Assembly (NCBI RefSeq): GCF_001665875.1
Contig: NZ_LZTA01000128.1
Coordinates: 33,132 to 97,131, forward strand
Source: Mycobacterium sp. 852002-40037_SCH5390672
GTDB lineage: Bacteria; Actinomycetota; Actinomycetes; Mycobacteriales; Mycobacteriaceae
Direction of reading: 5' to 3'
Length of the DNA: 64,000 nucleotides
Positions 33,014 to 41,342 of the stretch are shown piece after piece (position 1 is the first letter of the stretch; the number at the start of each line of letters is the position of its first letter). A program made the translations under genes and the position numbers. Under the pieces are notes generated by a model, which saw only the letters and a program-made list of their open reading frames with translations, ran no database searches and was not told the DNA's origin.

Positions 33014-34927
33014 TTACGCCTGTGTCATCTCGTAATACGTGCCGCGCCGGGCGAGTAGTTCAGTGTGATTGCCCTGTTCGACGATCCGGCCGGCCTCGAC
33101 CACCACAATGCGGTCCGCATCGCGGATGGTCGAAAGCCGGTGCGCGATAATGAAACTCGTGCGATCGCGGCGCAGTTCGCACATGGCCTGCTGGATAAGG
33201 GCTTCGGTGCGGGTATCCACCGAGCTGGTGGCCTCGTCCAGGATCAACAACTGTGGGCGGGCAAGAAATGCGCGCGCGATGGTGATGAGTTGCTTTTCGC
33301 CGGCACTGATGTTGCCGCCGTCGCCGCTGATCCGGGTCTGGTAGCCGGCCGGCAATGTCCTGACGAACCCGTCGACGTAGGCGGCCTTGGCGGCTTCGAG
33401 CACCTCGTCTTCGCCGGCCTCGGGACGTCCGTAGGCGATGTTCTCCGCGATCGTCCCTTCGAAAAGCCAGGTGTCCTGCAGCACCATGCCGATTCGCGAG
33501 CGCAGCGACTGGCGATCCATCGTGTTGATGTCCACGCCGTCGAGCAGGATCTGGCCGGCGTCGACGTCATAGAACCGCATCAGCAGATTCACCAGCGTGG
33601 TTTTGCCCGCTCCGGTGGGTCCGACGATCGCCACCGTGCTGCCCGGTTCGGCCACCATGGACAGGTCTTCGATCACCGGCGTGCCTGGGCGGTAGGAGAA
33701 GCTCACGTGGGCGAACTCGACGCGTCCAGCTGCCTGCGGGGTCGTGGCGGGGGGGCGGTGTTGGGTGGCGGGCACGGGATCCGGCGCTTCCTCGGGTTCG
33801 TCGAGCAGCGTGAAGACACGCTCGACGCTGGCCACCCCGGATTGCAGGGTGTTGTACATCCCTGCCAGCTGACTCAATGGTGAGTTGAACTGCCGCACAT
33901 ATTGAATGAACGCCTGGATATTGCCCAGGGTGATATGCCCGGTGGCCACCTGCAGGCCGCCGACCACGGCGACGGCGACGTAGCCGAGGTTGCCGATGAA
34001 GGTCGTTGCCGGTGCCACCAGCCCGGAGAAGAATTGAGCGCCGAAACTGGCCCGGTAGACGTTGTCGTTGAGCGTGCGGAACTGCTCGCGCGCCGCCGCC
34101 TGGTGGCCGAACGTGGTGACCACTGTGAAACCGCTGTAGGTCTCTTCGATGTGGGCGTTGAGGCGTCCGATGCTGGTCCATTGGGCGACGAACAGACGTT
34201 GGGAACGTCGCGCGATCGCCCGCGTCGCCAACAGCGACAGCGGCACCGTCAGCACGGTGATCACCACCAGCAGCGGTGAGATGGACAGCATCATCACCAG
34301 TACCGCCACCACGGTCAGAACCGATGTCAGCAGCTGGCTGATGGTCATCGACAGCGACGATTGGATGTTGTCGATGTCGTTGGTGACCCGGCTCAGCAGT
34401 TCACCCCGCTGGCGGCCATCGAAGTAGGACAACGGCAACCGGTGAATCTTGTCCTCGACATCGGAACGCAGCGCCACCATGGTGCGCTGCACGGTGACGT
34501 TGAGCAGCCGGGCCTGCGCCCAAATCAGCAGTGCGGAAACGAGATAGAGGGCCAGTGCCAGTGTGAGCGTTCGTGCCACCGCCTCGAAGTCCACGCCGTG
34601 GCCCGGCACCACGTGCATCCCGGAGAGCAAGTCGGCGAAGGTGTTGGCCCCTCGGCTGCGTGCCGCGGCGATGGCCTGCGCCTTGGTGATTCCGGCCGGG
34701 AGCTGGCGCCCGATGACACCGTTGAACAGTAAATCGGTGGCATGCCCCAGGATTCGCGGGACGATCACCCCGATGGCCGTGCCGGTGATACCTAACGCGA
34801 TCACCGCGATGCACAGCCGTCGTTGCGGCGCAAGCTGTTTCACCAGGCGGGCCGCCGAACCCCAGAAGTCACGGGAACGGGTTACCGGGGCTGACCGGTA
34901 GGCTGCCGCGGTGGTCGCGCGGGTCAC
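33014..34927 (-). CDS. ABC exporter half-transporter (Rv1272c-like)
   Basis: This 637-residue TM-NBD protein is one half of a heterodimeric type IV ABC exporter. The GTG start (34927) overlaps the stop of the partner gene (GTGA). Six TM segments lie at about 45-365. The nucleotide-binding domain has Walker A GPTGAGKTTL, signature ISAGEKQ (a variant of LSGGQ), Walker B LLILDEATSSVD, and a switch His in IAHRLSTI. A catalytic Glu follows the Walker B Asp, so this half looks hydrolytically competent despite the altered signature. M. tuberculosis Rv1272c/Rv1273c have been linked to lipid transport. Substrate here is not evident. Confidence 0.92.
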   Translation of the reverse strand: MTRATTAAAYRSAPVTRSRDFWGSAARLVKQLAPQRRLCIAVIALGITGTAIGVIVPRILGHATDLLFNGVIGRQLPAGITKAQAIAAARSRGANTFADLLSGMHVVPGHGVDFEAVARTLTLALALYLVSALLIWAQARLLNVTVQRTMVALRSDVEDKIHRLPLSYFDGRQRGELLSRVTNDIDNIQSSLSMTISQLLTSVLTVVAVLVMMLSISPLLVVITVLTVPLSLLATRAIARRSQRLFVAQWTSIGRLNAHIEETYSGFTVVTTFGHQAAAREQFRTLNDNVYRASFGAQFFSGLVAPATTFIGNLGYVAVAVVGGLQVATGHITLGNIQAFIQYVRQFNSPLSQLAGMYNTLQSGVASVERVFTLLDEPEEAPDPVPATQHRPPATTPQAAGRVEFAHVSFSYRPGTPVIEDLSMVAEPGSTVAIVGPTGAGKTTLVNLLMRFYDVDAGQILLDGVDINTMDRQSLRSRIGMVLQDTWLFEGTIAENIAYGRPEAGEDEVLEAAKAAYVDGFVRTLPAGYQTRISGDGGNISAGEKQLITIARAFLARPQLLILDEATSSVDTRTEALIQQAMCELRRDRTSFIIAHRLSTIRDADRIVVVEAGRIVEQGNHTELLARRGTYYEMTQA

Positions 34928-36690
34928 GGCGTGCCCCCGAGTTGACCCGATCGCACGGCGCCGACTGCCTGCGAGTCGGCGAATTCGGCGTAGGTGGTGC
35001 AATCGGCCAGCAGCGATTCGTGCGTGCCCGCGCCCACCAGACTCCCGTTGTCGATCACGATCACCTGGTCGGCCTTGGACGCGATCGAGATACGTTGTGT
35101 GACAACGATGACGGTGGCCTCGCCGGAAGTCTCCTGGAGCGAGGCGCGGACCCGCGCGTCGGTGCGCGCATCGAGCGCGGCGAACGAGTCGTCGAACAAA
35201 TAGATGGCCGGCCGGCGGATGACCGCCCGGGCGATGGCGAGCCGTTGCCGCTGCCCGCCGGAGAAGTTGATACCGCCCTGGGCGACCCGCATCTGCAGCC
35301 CGTCATCGTGGGCGCGCACGAAATCGTCGGCGGCGGCCACCCGCAACGCTTCCCACATCTGTTCGTCGGTGACCATTTGGTGTGGCGCGGCGCCGTAACG
35401 CAGGTTGTCCGCGACCGTCCCGGAAAACAGGTAGCCGCGCTGGGGCACCAGCCCGATCGCCGACCACAGGCGTTCGGTCTGGTAATCGCGGACGTCGATG
35501 CCGTCGACCGAGACAGCGCCGCCGGTCACGTCGTAGAGCCGGCAGATCAGCGACACCAGCGTCGACTTGCCCGAACCGGTGCCGCCGACGATGGCGGTGG
35601 TGGTGCCGGGTTGTGCCGTCAGTGAAATGCCCTGCAGCACTGGGCGATCGGCGCCGGGGTAGGTGAACGTCGCGCCGTCCAAACGCACTGTTCCGGTGAT
35701 CGCACCACGCGGGGATCGCGGATTCGCGGGGTCGGTGACGGCCGGGCGGGTGGAGAGCACCTCGGTGATCCGTTCGGCGCATACCGAGGCTCGCGGCAAC
35801 ACCACCAGCGTCATCGTCGCCATCAACACGGCCATCAGGATCTGGGTGAAGTAGGCCAGGAATGCGGTCAACGAGCCGACCTGCATCTGGCCGCGGTCGA
35901 TGCGCAACCCGCCGAACCAGATCAGCGCGACGCTGGACACGTTGATGGTCAGCGTGGTCACCGGCAGCATCAACGCCTGCCAGTTGCCCGCGGTCAGCGC
36001 GGTATTCGACAGCGCGGTGTTGGCGCGGGCGAAGCGGTCACGCTCGAAACCTTCCCGGGTGAACGCCCGGACAACCCGGACGCCGGCCAGTTGGTCACGC
36101 GTCACCCGGTTGATGCCGTCGATCAAGGCCTGCATCCGGCGGAACAGGGGCAGCATGTGCGACATCACCCAGTAGTTGGCCACCGCCATGACCGGCACGC
36201 TGACCAACAGCAGCCACGTCAGCGCGGCCTCCTGGCGGATGGCCATGAAGATCCCGCCGACGCACATGATCGGGGCCGTCACCAGCACGGTGCCGGCTAT
36301 CTGGACCAGGTACTGGATTTGCCGCACGTCGTTGGTGCTGCGCGTCAACAATGTCGGCGCTCCGAATCGGGCGGTCTCGCGCTCGGAAAATGTGGTGACG
36401 TGTTCGAACAGCGCCGCGCGCAGGTCGCGACCGAAGCCCATCCCGGTGCGCGAGCCGAAATAGATCGCCCCCACCGAGCACAGCACCTGCAGTGCGGTGA
36501 CCCCGAGCATCACCATCCCGAGCCGGACGATCGTGGTGGTGTCGCCCTTGGCGACGCCCTCGTCGATGATGGCGGCGTTGACCGTCGGCAGATACAGCGA
36601 CGCGAGATTGCTGACCAGCTGCAGCACCATCAGCACCGCCACCAGCCGTCGGTACGGCTGGATGTACTGGCGCAGCAGTGCCAGGAGCAT
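34924..36690 (-). CDS. ABC exporter half-transporter (Rv1273c-like)
   Basis: This 588-residue partner of the gene downstream is also TM-NBD. ATG 36690 starts with MLLALLRQYIQPYRR, directly before TM1; the open frame extends upstream but lacks similarity. Six TM segments occupy about 15-300. The NBD has Walker A GGTGSGKSTL, signature FSGGQRQRL, and Walker B IYLFDDSFAALD, where an Asp-Asp-Ser replaces the usual Asp-Glu-Ala, so the catalytic Glu is missing. His is also replaced by Gln in VTQRISI. This is the degenerate-site half typical of asymmetric heterodimeric exporters. The two genes form a translationally coupled operon. Confidence 0.92.
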   Translation of the reverse strand: MLLALLRQYIQPYRRLVAVLMVLQLVSNLASLYLPTVNAAIIDEGVAKGDTTTIVRLGMVMLGVTALQVLCSVGAIYFGSRTGMGFGRDLRAALFEHVTTFSERETARFGAPTLLTRSTNDVRQIQYLVQIAGTVLVTAPIMCVGGIFMAIRQEAALTWLLLVSVPVMAVANYWVMSHMLPLFRRMQALIDGINRVTRDQLAGVRVVRAFTREGFERDRFARANTALSNTALTAGNWQALMLPVTTLTINVSSVALIWFGGLRIDRGQMQVGSLTAFLAYFTQILMAVLMATMTLVVLPRASVCAERITEVLSTRPAVTDPANPRSPRGAITGTVRLDGATFTYPGADRPVLQGISLTAQPGTTTAIVGGTGSGKSTLVSLICRLYDVTGGAVSVDGIDVRDYQTERLWSAIGLVPQRGYLFSGTVADNLRYGAAPHQMVTDEQMWEALRVAAADDFVRAHDDGLQMRVAQGGINFSGGQRQRLAIARAVIRRPAIYLFDDSFAALDARTDARVRASLQETSGEATVIVVTQRISIASKADQVIVIDNGSLVGAGTHESLLADCTTYAEFADSQAVGAVRSGQLGGTP

Positions 36691-36872
36691 TGGGTAACTG
36701 TCGCATACCGTCGACCCGGCCGTCCCGGCCAACCGCCGGACGGTCACGGTCCGCACCACACTCGTTGGCGGCCCCGAAATACCTGCTCAGGCGCGTCGGT
36801 GGTTGACCCGCTGGGCTGCCGCTACAGTGCATCGTGTGGACCAGCAGCGGGCGGAACGGAAGCAGGCTAGCG

Positions 36873-37430
36873 GTGCGACGTAACACGAGGGCGCTGGCTC
36901 TCGTGGCGTCAGCATTGACGATCCTGATCCCCGCGGTCGCGGCCTGCTCCGATTCCGGCGGCAACAAACCGGGAGCGACGGAGTCGTCGACGCCGCAGAA
37001 CGGCCAGGGCAACCACGGTGCGATGTTCCCGCAGTGCGGCGGCATCAGCGACCAGACCGTAGCTGAGCTCACCAGGGTGACCGGGCTGATCAACACCGCC
37101 CGCAACTCCGTGGGGTGTCAGTGGCTCGCGGGCGGCGGCATCCTCGGACCGCACTTCTCGTTCTCCTGGTATCGCGGTAGCCCCATCGGACGCGAACGCA
37201 AGACCGAGGAGCTCTCCCGCTCCAGCGTCGACGACATCAACATCAATGGCCATGGCGGTTTCATCGCCATCGGCAACGAGCCCAACCTGGGTGACTCACT
37301 GTGCGAGGTGGGCATTCAGTTCCAGGACGACTTTATTGAGTGGTCAATCAGTTTTAGTCAGAAGCCGTTCCCGCCGCCATGCGACATAGCGAAAGAACTG
37401 GCTCGTCAGTCGATTGCGAACTCGAAATGA
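36873..37430 (+). CDS. lprB: Lipoprotein LprB
   Basis: This 185-residue exported lipoprotein has its lipobox at AVAAC (Cys about residue 25). GTG 36873 gives exactly the LprB length. It belongs to the DUF3558 family seen in mycobacterial lipoproteins: FPQCGGISDQTVAELT, GCQWLAGG and LCEVGIQF carry the spaced Cys. Function is unknown. Its stop overlaps the lprC start (ATGA), so the two are made together. It is divergent from the ABC exporter, 182 bp away. Confidence 0.9.
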   Translation: MRRNTRALALVASALTILIPAVAACSDSGGNKPGATESSTPQNGQGNHGAMFPQCGGISDQTVAELTRVTGLINTARNSVGCQWLAGGGILGPHFSFSWYRGSPIGRERKTEELSRSSVDDININGHGGFIAIGNEPNLGDSLCEVGIQFQDDFIEWSISFSQKPFPPPCDIAKELARQSIANSK

Positions 37431-37999
37431 TGGCCTCGATGCGTGCCGGATCGCGCGGCGGAAGGACTGCCCGCATCGCCGCAGCCGTGCTGGTCGCCGC
37501 GCTGTTGGTGCTGACGGGGTGTTCCCGCTCGATTGGGGGCAACGCGGTCAAGGCGGGCGGCAATGTGCCCCGCAACAACAACTCCCAGCAGCAGTACCCG
37601 AACCTGCTCAAGGAATGTGAGGTCTTGACCAGCGATATTCTGGCCAAGACCGTCGGCGCAGATCCGCTCGACATTCAGAGCACATTCGTCGGTGCGATCT
37701 GCCGCTGGCAGGCGGCCAACCCGGCCGGTCTGATCGACATCACCCGGTTCTGGTTCGAGCAGGGCAGTCTGTCCAACGAACGCAAGGTCGCGGAGTTCTT
37801 GAAGTACAAGATCGAGACGCGCTCGATCGCCGGCATCGACTCGATCGTGATGCGGCCCGACGACGCCAACGGCGCGTGCGGCGTGGCCAGCGATGCCGCC
37901 GGAGTGGTCGGATGGTGGATCAACCCGCAGGCGCCGGGCATCGATGCGTGCGGACAGGCCATCAAGCTGATGGAGCTGACGCTGGCCACCAACTCCTAG
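37427..37999 (+). CDS. lprC: Lipoprotein LprC
   Basis: This 190-residue exported lipoprotein is a DUF3558 paralogue of LprB. The start is placed at ATG 37427 overlapping the lprB stop; a second ATG four codons on (MRAGSRG) is possible. The lipobox LTGC lies about residue 31. Conserved stretches are LKECEVLTSDILAKTVG and ICRWQA, and Cys pairs also occur at GACGVA and DACGQA. Tandem lprB-lprC is also the M. tuberculosis order. It converges on the phosphatase gene with 31 bp between stops. The lprB-lprC pair may form a surface complex, but nothing in the sequence proves it. Confidence 0.9.
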   Translation: MMASMRAGSRGGRTARIAAAVLVAALLVLTGCSRSIGGNAVKAGGNVPRNNNSQQQYPNLLKECEVLTSDILAKTVGADPLDIQSTFVGAICRWQAANPAGLIDITRFWFEQGSLSNERKVAEFLKYKIETRSIAGIDSIVMRPDDANGACGVASDAAGVVGWWINPQAPGIDACGQAIKLMELTLATNS

Positions 38000-38030
38000 C
38001 CGGGTGCGGAGGAGTCGGGCAAGCCGAAAC

Positions 38031-38534
38031 CTAGCGCGGCACCTCGAAGTCGATCAGCGTCGCCACCCCGAGTTCCAGCTGCTTCCACGCGCCCGGGACG
38101 GTGAGCACCGCGATCGCCGACGTCGGAAACTTGGCCGAAATACGTTTGGCGGCAGCGGTATTCGTATCTCCCGCGCGGCCGAGACCCAGCGCCAGGGTCG
38201 ACATCGTCGGCTCATGTCCGATGACGAGCAGCGTGCTGACCTCGTCGTCCACCGTATTGATCTCGTCGATCATCGTGCCGGGGGTGCTGGCATAGAGGTG
38301 CTCGCTGTATCGCACGGGCGCATCGATGCGCGTGTTCAGCAGCGTCTCTCGGGTGCGCGTCGCTGTGGAGCACAGCACGCCGTCGATGGTCGGCGCGTGG
38401 GCGCGCAACCAGTCACCGGCGAGCCCGGCCTGTCTGATGCCGCGCGGCGCCAATGGCCGATCATGGTCGGCGACACCGGGCGGGTAATCGGACTTCGCAT
38501 GCCGCATCAACAGCAAGGTGCGCTGGCTGGTCAC
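38031..38534 (-). CDS. SixA-type phosphohistidine phosphatase (Rv1276c-like)
   Basis: This 167-residue histidine phosphatase has the RHG-type motif RHAKS at residues 11-15, with the phospho-accepting His, and the second active-site His in IGHEPTMS. This short form with RHAKS is the SixA subfamily, which dephosphorylates phosphohistidine proteins; a small-metabolite substrate is also possible. GTG 38534 is the start. It stands between lprC (convergent) and the HNH gene upstream. Confidence 0.88.
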   Translation of the reverse strand: MTSQRTLLLMRHAKSDYPPGVADHDRPLAPRGIRQAGLAGDWLRAHAPTIDGVLCSTATRTRETLLNTRIDAPVRYSEHLYASTPGTMIDEINTVDDEVSTLLVIGHEPTMSTLALGLGRAGDTNTAAAKRISAKFPTSAIAVLTVPGAWKQLELGVATLIDFEVPR

Positions 38535-38569
38535 GAGAAATGAGATTAATCAGTGCGGCAGCAGGAGTG

Positions 38570-39952
38570 CTACGCCGCGTGGTCGTCGCCATTGTCGTCA
38601 TCACCGTCGCCGTCGAGCAGTTTTTCCGGATGGCGGAAGGTGTTGGTGCGCGACTGGCCTCTGTCCAGCCACGGGGGCGGAATCCATTCGGTATCGCCTC
38701 TGGCGCTTTTCTTGGTGCGCCAGCCGCTGGGTTTGAGCAGGCGGTGATGGGGGCCGCAGGCGAAGGTGAGTTGGTCGGCGTCGGTGGTATGGCAGGCGGC
38801 GTAGTCGATGACGTGGTGGACTTCGCAGTAGTAGCCGGGCACGGTGCAGCCGGGAGCTGAGCACCCACGGTCCTTGGCATACAAGATTATTCGCTGTCCC
38901 GGGGAGGCCAGCCGTTTGGTGTGATACAGCGCCAGCGGTTTGCCGTGGTCGAAGACGGCCAGATAGTGATGGGCGTGGCGCGCCAGGCGGATTACGTCGC
39001 TGATCGGCAAGATCGTGCCGCCACCGGTCAGGCCGCGCCCGGCGGCGGCCTCCAGCTCCTGCAGCGTCGTGGTGACGATGATCGATGCCGGTAACCCATT
39101 GTGTTGGCCCAACTCTCCGGAGGCCAACACGCTGCGCGTGGCCGCCAGCAGCCCGTCATGGTTGCGTTGGCTCGCTGAGCGCGGGTCATGCTCGATAGCT
39201 TCTTGGGTGGGTGCGCCGTCCAGGCACGGAACGTCGTCGAAGGGGTTGCACATGCCTGGGGCGGCCAATTTGGCCAGCACCGCCTCCAGGGTGGCGCGCG
39301 CTTCGGGGGTCAGCAGGCCGCGCAACTCCGACATGCCGTCGGCTTGTTGGTTACCCAAGGTCAGGCCTCGGCGGCGGGCGCGGTCCTCGTCACGGTAGGT
39401 GCCGTCGGGGTTGAGGCAATGGGCCAAGATGCTGGCCAGCTCGGCGATCTGTTCGGGGCGAAACTCGCAGCCCTGGTGCGCCAGCTCGGCTTCGGCCCGC
39501 GCACGCGTCGTGGCGTCGACCCAGCCCGGCAGCTGGTGGTAGAAGGTGCGGATCACGGCGACTTGTTCGGTGCCGAGTTTGCCGACGCGCTGGGCCGCGG
39601 CGGTGGCCGCCAGGACAGGCGGTAGCGGTTCACCGGTGAGCCCGCACCGCGCCCCCAAATCGGCGGCCGCGCGGATGCGCCGGGTCGCCTCGGCACGGCT
39701 GATCAGGCTCCGCTCGGCGATCGCGTGGGACAGCTTGCCACCGATTTCTTGCGGGGTGGCGTCGCGAGCAACTGCGTTGATCAGCGGATGCTCTATCGCC
39801 GGTATCCGCCGGCGCAGCTTCTCGCAACGCTCCAACAGCGCAAGTCGCTGCTGAGTATTCAACGCGTCAAACGACAACGCGCAGGCACGATCCAAGTCGG
39901 CATCAAGCGCGTCGAACACCGCATCGACATCCTGCTGGTTAGTTGGACTCAC
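38570..39952 (-). CDS. DUF222/HNH endonuclease-like protein, 13E12 repeat family
   Basis: This 460-residue protein has the N-terminal helical DUF222 domain (about 30-330; ALNTQQRLALLERCEKLRRR) and a C-terminal HNH nuclease motif (about 370-425; RDRGCSAPGC-like Cys pair, CEVHHVIDY, FACGPHHRLL). It ends in an Asp-rich tail. The HNH His and Asn/His positions look intact. Such proteins are encoded by the multicopy REP13E12 sequences of mycobacteria, some of which serve as phage attachment targets. The gene sits between the Rv1276c and Rv1277 orthologues, so it is an insertion relative to H37Rv. No flanking repeats or integrase are seen. The upstream gap 39953-40190 shows no gene. Confidence 0.88.
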   Translation of the reverse strand: MSPTNQQDVDAVFDALDADLDRACALSFDALNTQQRLALLERCEKLRRRIPAIEHPLINAVARDATPQEIGGKLSHAIAERSLISRAEATRRIRAAADLGARCGLTGEPLPPVLAATAAAQRVGKLGTEQVAVIRTFYHQLPGWVDATTRARAEAELAHQGCEFRPEQIAELASILAHCLNPDGTYRDEDRARRRGLTLGNQQADGMSELRGLLTPEARATLEAVLAKLAAPGMCNPFDDVPCLDGAPTQEAIEHDPRSASQRNHDGLLAATRSVLASGELGQHNGLPASIIVTTTLQELEAAAGRGLTGGGTILPISDVIRLARHAHHYLAVFDHGKPLALYHTKRLASPGQRIILYAKDRGCSAPGCTVPGYYCEVHHVIDYAACHTTDADQLTFACGPHHRLLKPSGWRTKKSARGDTEWIPPPWLDRGQSRTNTFRHPEKLLDGDGDDDNGDDHAA

Positions 39953-40190
39953 ACCGCCAAACTAGCCGCACCCACCGACAAAATTCGGGGCTCAATCGCC
40001 ATAGATGCACACTCGCGCAAATGATTTGGAATTTGCAACGGCTCCCACTCGGCGCTTCGGTCAAGAGCCGGCCGAGATCGCCGGAATTCTTGAATTAAGA
40101 CCTGCCGATCGAGGTCCCGCGTCTTGTCGGTGCGCAGACCTAAACTCGCGATGCCCTGGTAAACACGCACTTCGAAAGGGGGTCGCGGGC

Positions 40191-41342
40191 ATGCGATTCC
40201 TGCACACCGCCGACTGGCAGCTGGGCATGACCCGGCACTTCCTCGCCGGCGACGCGCAGCCGCGCTATTCAGCGGCCCGCCGCGATGCGGTTGCCGGACT
40301 GAGCGCGCTGGCGGCAGAAGTGGGCGCCGAGTTCGTCGTCGTCTCGGGCGATGTCTTCGAACACAATCAGCTTCCACCGAAGGTGATCGGGCAGTCCCTG
40401 GAAGCCATGCGCGCCATCGGAATTCCGGTGTACCTGCTGCCGGGCAACCACGATCCCCTGGACGCCTCATCGGTGTACACCAGCGTGCTGTTCACCTCCG
40501 AGTGTCCGGATAACGTGGTAGTGCTTGATCGGGCCGGTGTGCATCAGGTGCGTCCCGGACTCGAGATCGTTGCCGCGCCTTGGCGGTCGAAGGTGCCGAC
40601 CACCGACCTGGTCGCCGACGTCCTCGACGACCTGCCTTCGGCCGCGGTCACCCGGATCCTCGTCGCGCACGGCGGGGTCGACGTCCTGGATCCCGATCGG
40701 GACAAGCCCTCGCTGATTCGGCTCGCCAAGGTTGACGCCGCGCTGGCCCGCGGCGCGGTGCACTATGTGGCGCTCGGCGATAAGCACTCGCTCACCCAGG
40801 TCGGCGGAAGCGGCCGGGTGTGGTACTCCGGCTCCCCGGAAGTCACCAACTTCGACGACGTGGAATCCGATCCCGGCCATGTCCTGATCGTCGACATCGA
40901 CGAGTCCGACGCGCAACGCGCGGTGTCCGTGACGGCGCGGCACGTCGGAAGCTGGCGGTTTGTCACGCTGCACCGCCAGGTCGACAGCAGCCGCGACATC
41001 GCCGATCTCGACATGAACCTGGACCTGATGACCGAGAAGGACCGAACCGTGGTGCGCCTGGCGCTGACCGGTTCGTTGACGGTCACCGACCGTGCCGCGC
41101 TGGACGCCTGCCTGGACAAATACGCGCGATTGTTCGCGTGGCTGGGTCTGTGGGAACGTCACACCGACCTGGCGGTGATCCCGGCCGATGGCGAATTCAG
41201 CGATCTTGGCATCGGAGGGTTCGCCGCCGCGGCGGTCGAGGAGCTGGTGGCCACGGCGCGCGAGGAGGATTCCGCGACCGCCGTCGACGCGCAGGCGGCG
41301 CTGGCGCTTCTGCTACGCCTCACCGACCGGGGCGCGGCGTGA
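40191..41342 (+). CDS. SbcD/Mre11-like metallophosphoesterase (Rv1277-like)
   Basis: This 383-residue calcineurin-like nuclease is the probable partner of the SbcC-like ATPase downstream. ATG 40191 gives MRFLHTADWQLGM. The dimetal motifs are HTADWQLG (the usual D-x-H has Gln in place of His), SGDVFEHNQ, GNHDPLD, LVAHGGVD and ALGDKHS. The Gln substitution is the one departure from the SbcD pattern. The C-terminal third is the helical capping region. The stop overlaps the next start (GTGA), so translation is coupled. Expected work is end processing of DNA breaks or hairpins. Confidence 0.9.
   Translation: MRFLHTADWQLGMTRHFLAGDAQPRYSAARRDAVAGLSALAAEVGAEFVVVSGDVFEHNQLPPKVIGQSLEAMRAIGIPVYLLPGNHDPLDASSVYTSVLFTSECPDNVVVLDRAGVHQVRPGLEIVAAPWRSKVPTTDLVADVLDDLPSAAVTRILVAHGGVDVLDPDRDKPSLIRLAKVDAALARGAVHYVALGDKHSLTQVGGSGRVWYSGSPEVTNFDDVESDPGHVLIVDIDESDAQRAVSVTARHVGSWRFVTLHRQVDSSRDIADLDMNLDLMTEKDRTVVRLALTGSLTVTDRAALDACLDKYARLFAWLGLWERHTDLAVIPADGEFSDLGIGGFAAAAVEELVATAREEDSATAVDAQAALALLLRLTDRGAA

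Noticed and set aside
39953..40190. SOS (LexA) box upstream of the HNH gene or the SbcD-like gene
   Set aside because: No TCGAAC-N4-GTTCGA-like palindrome is present in the gap.
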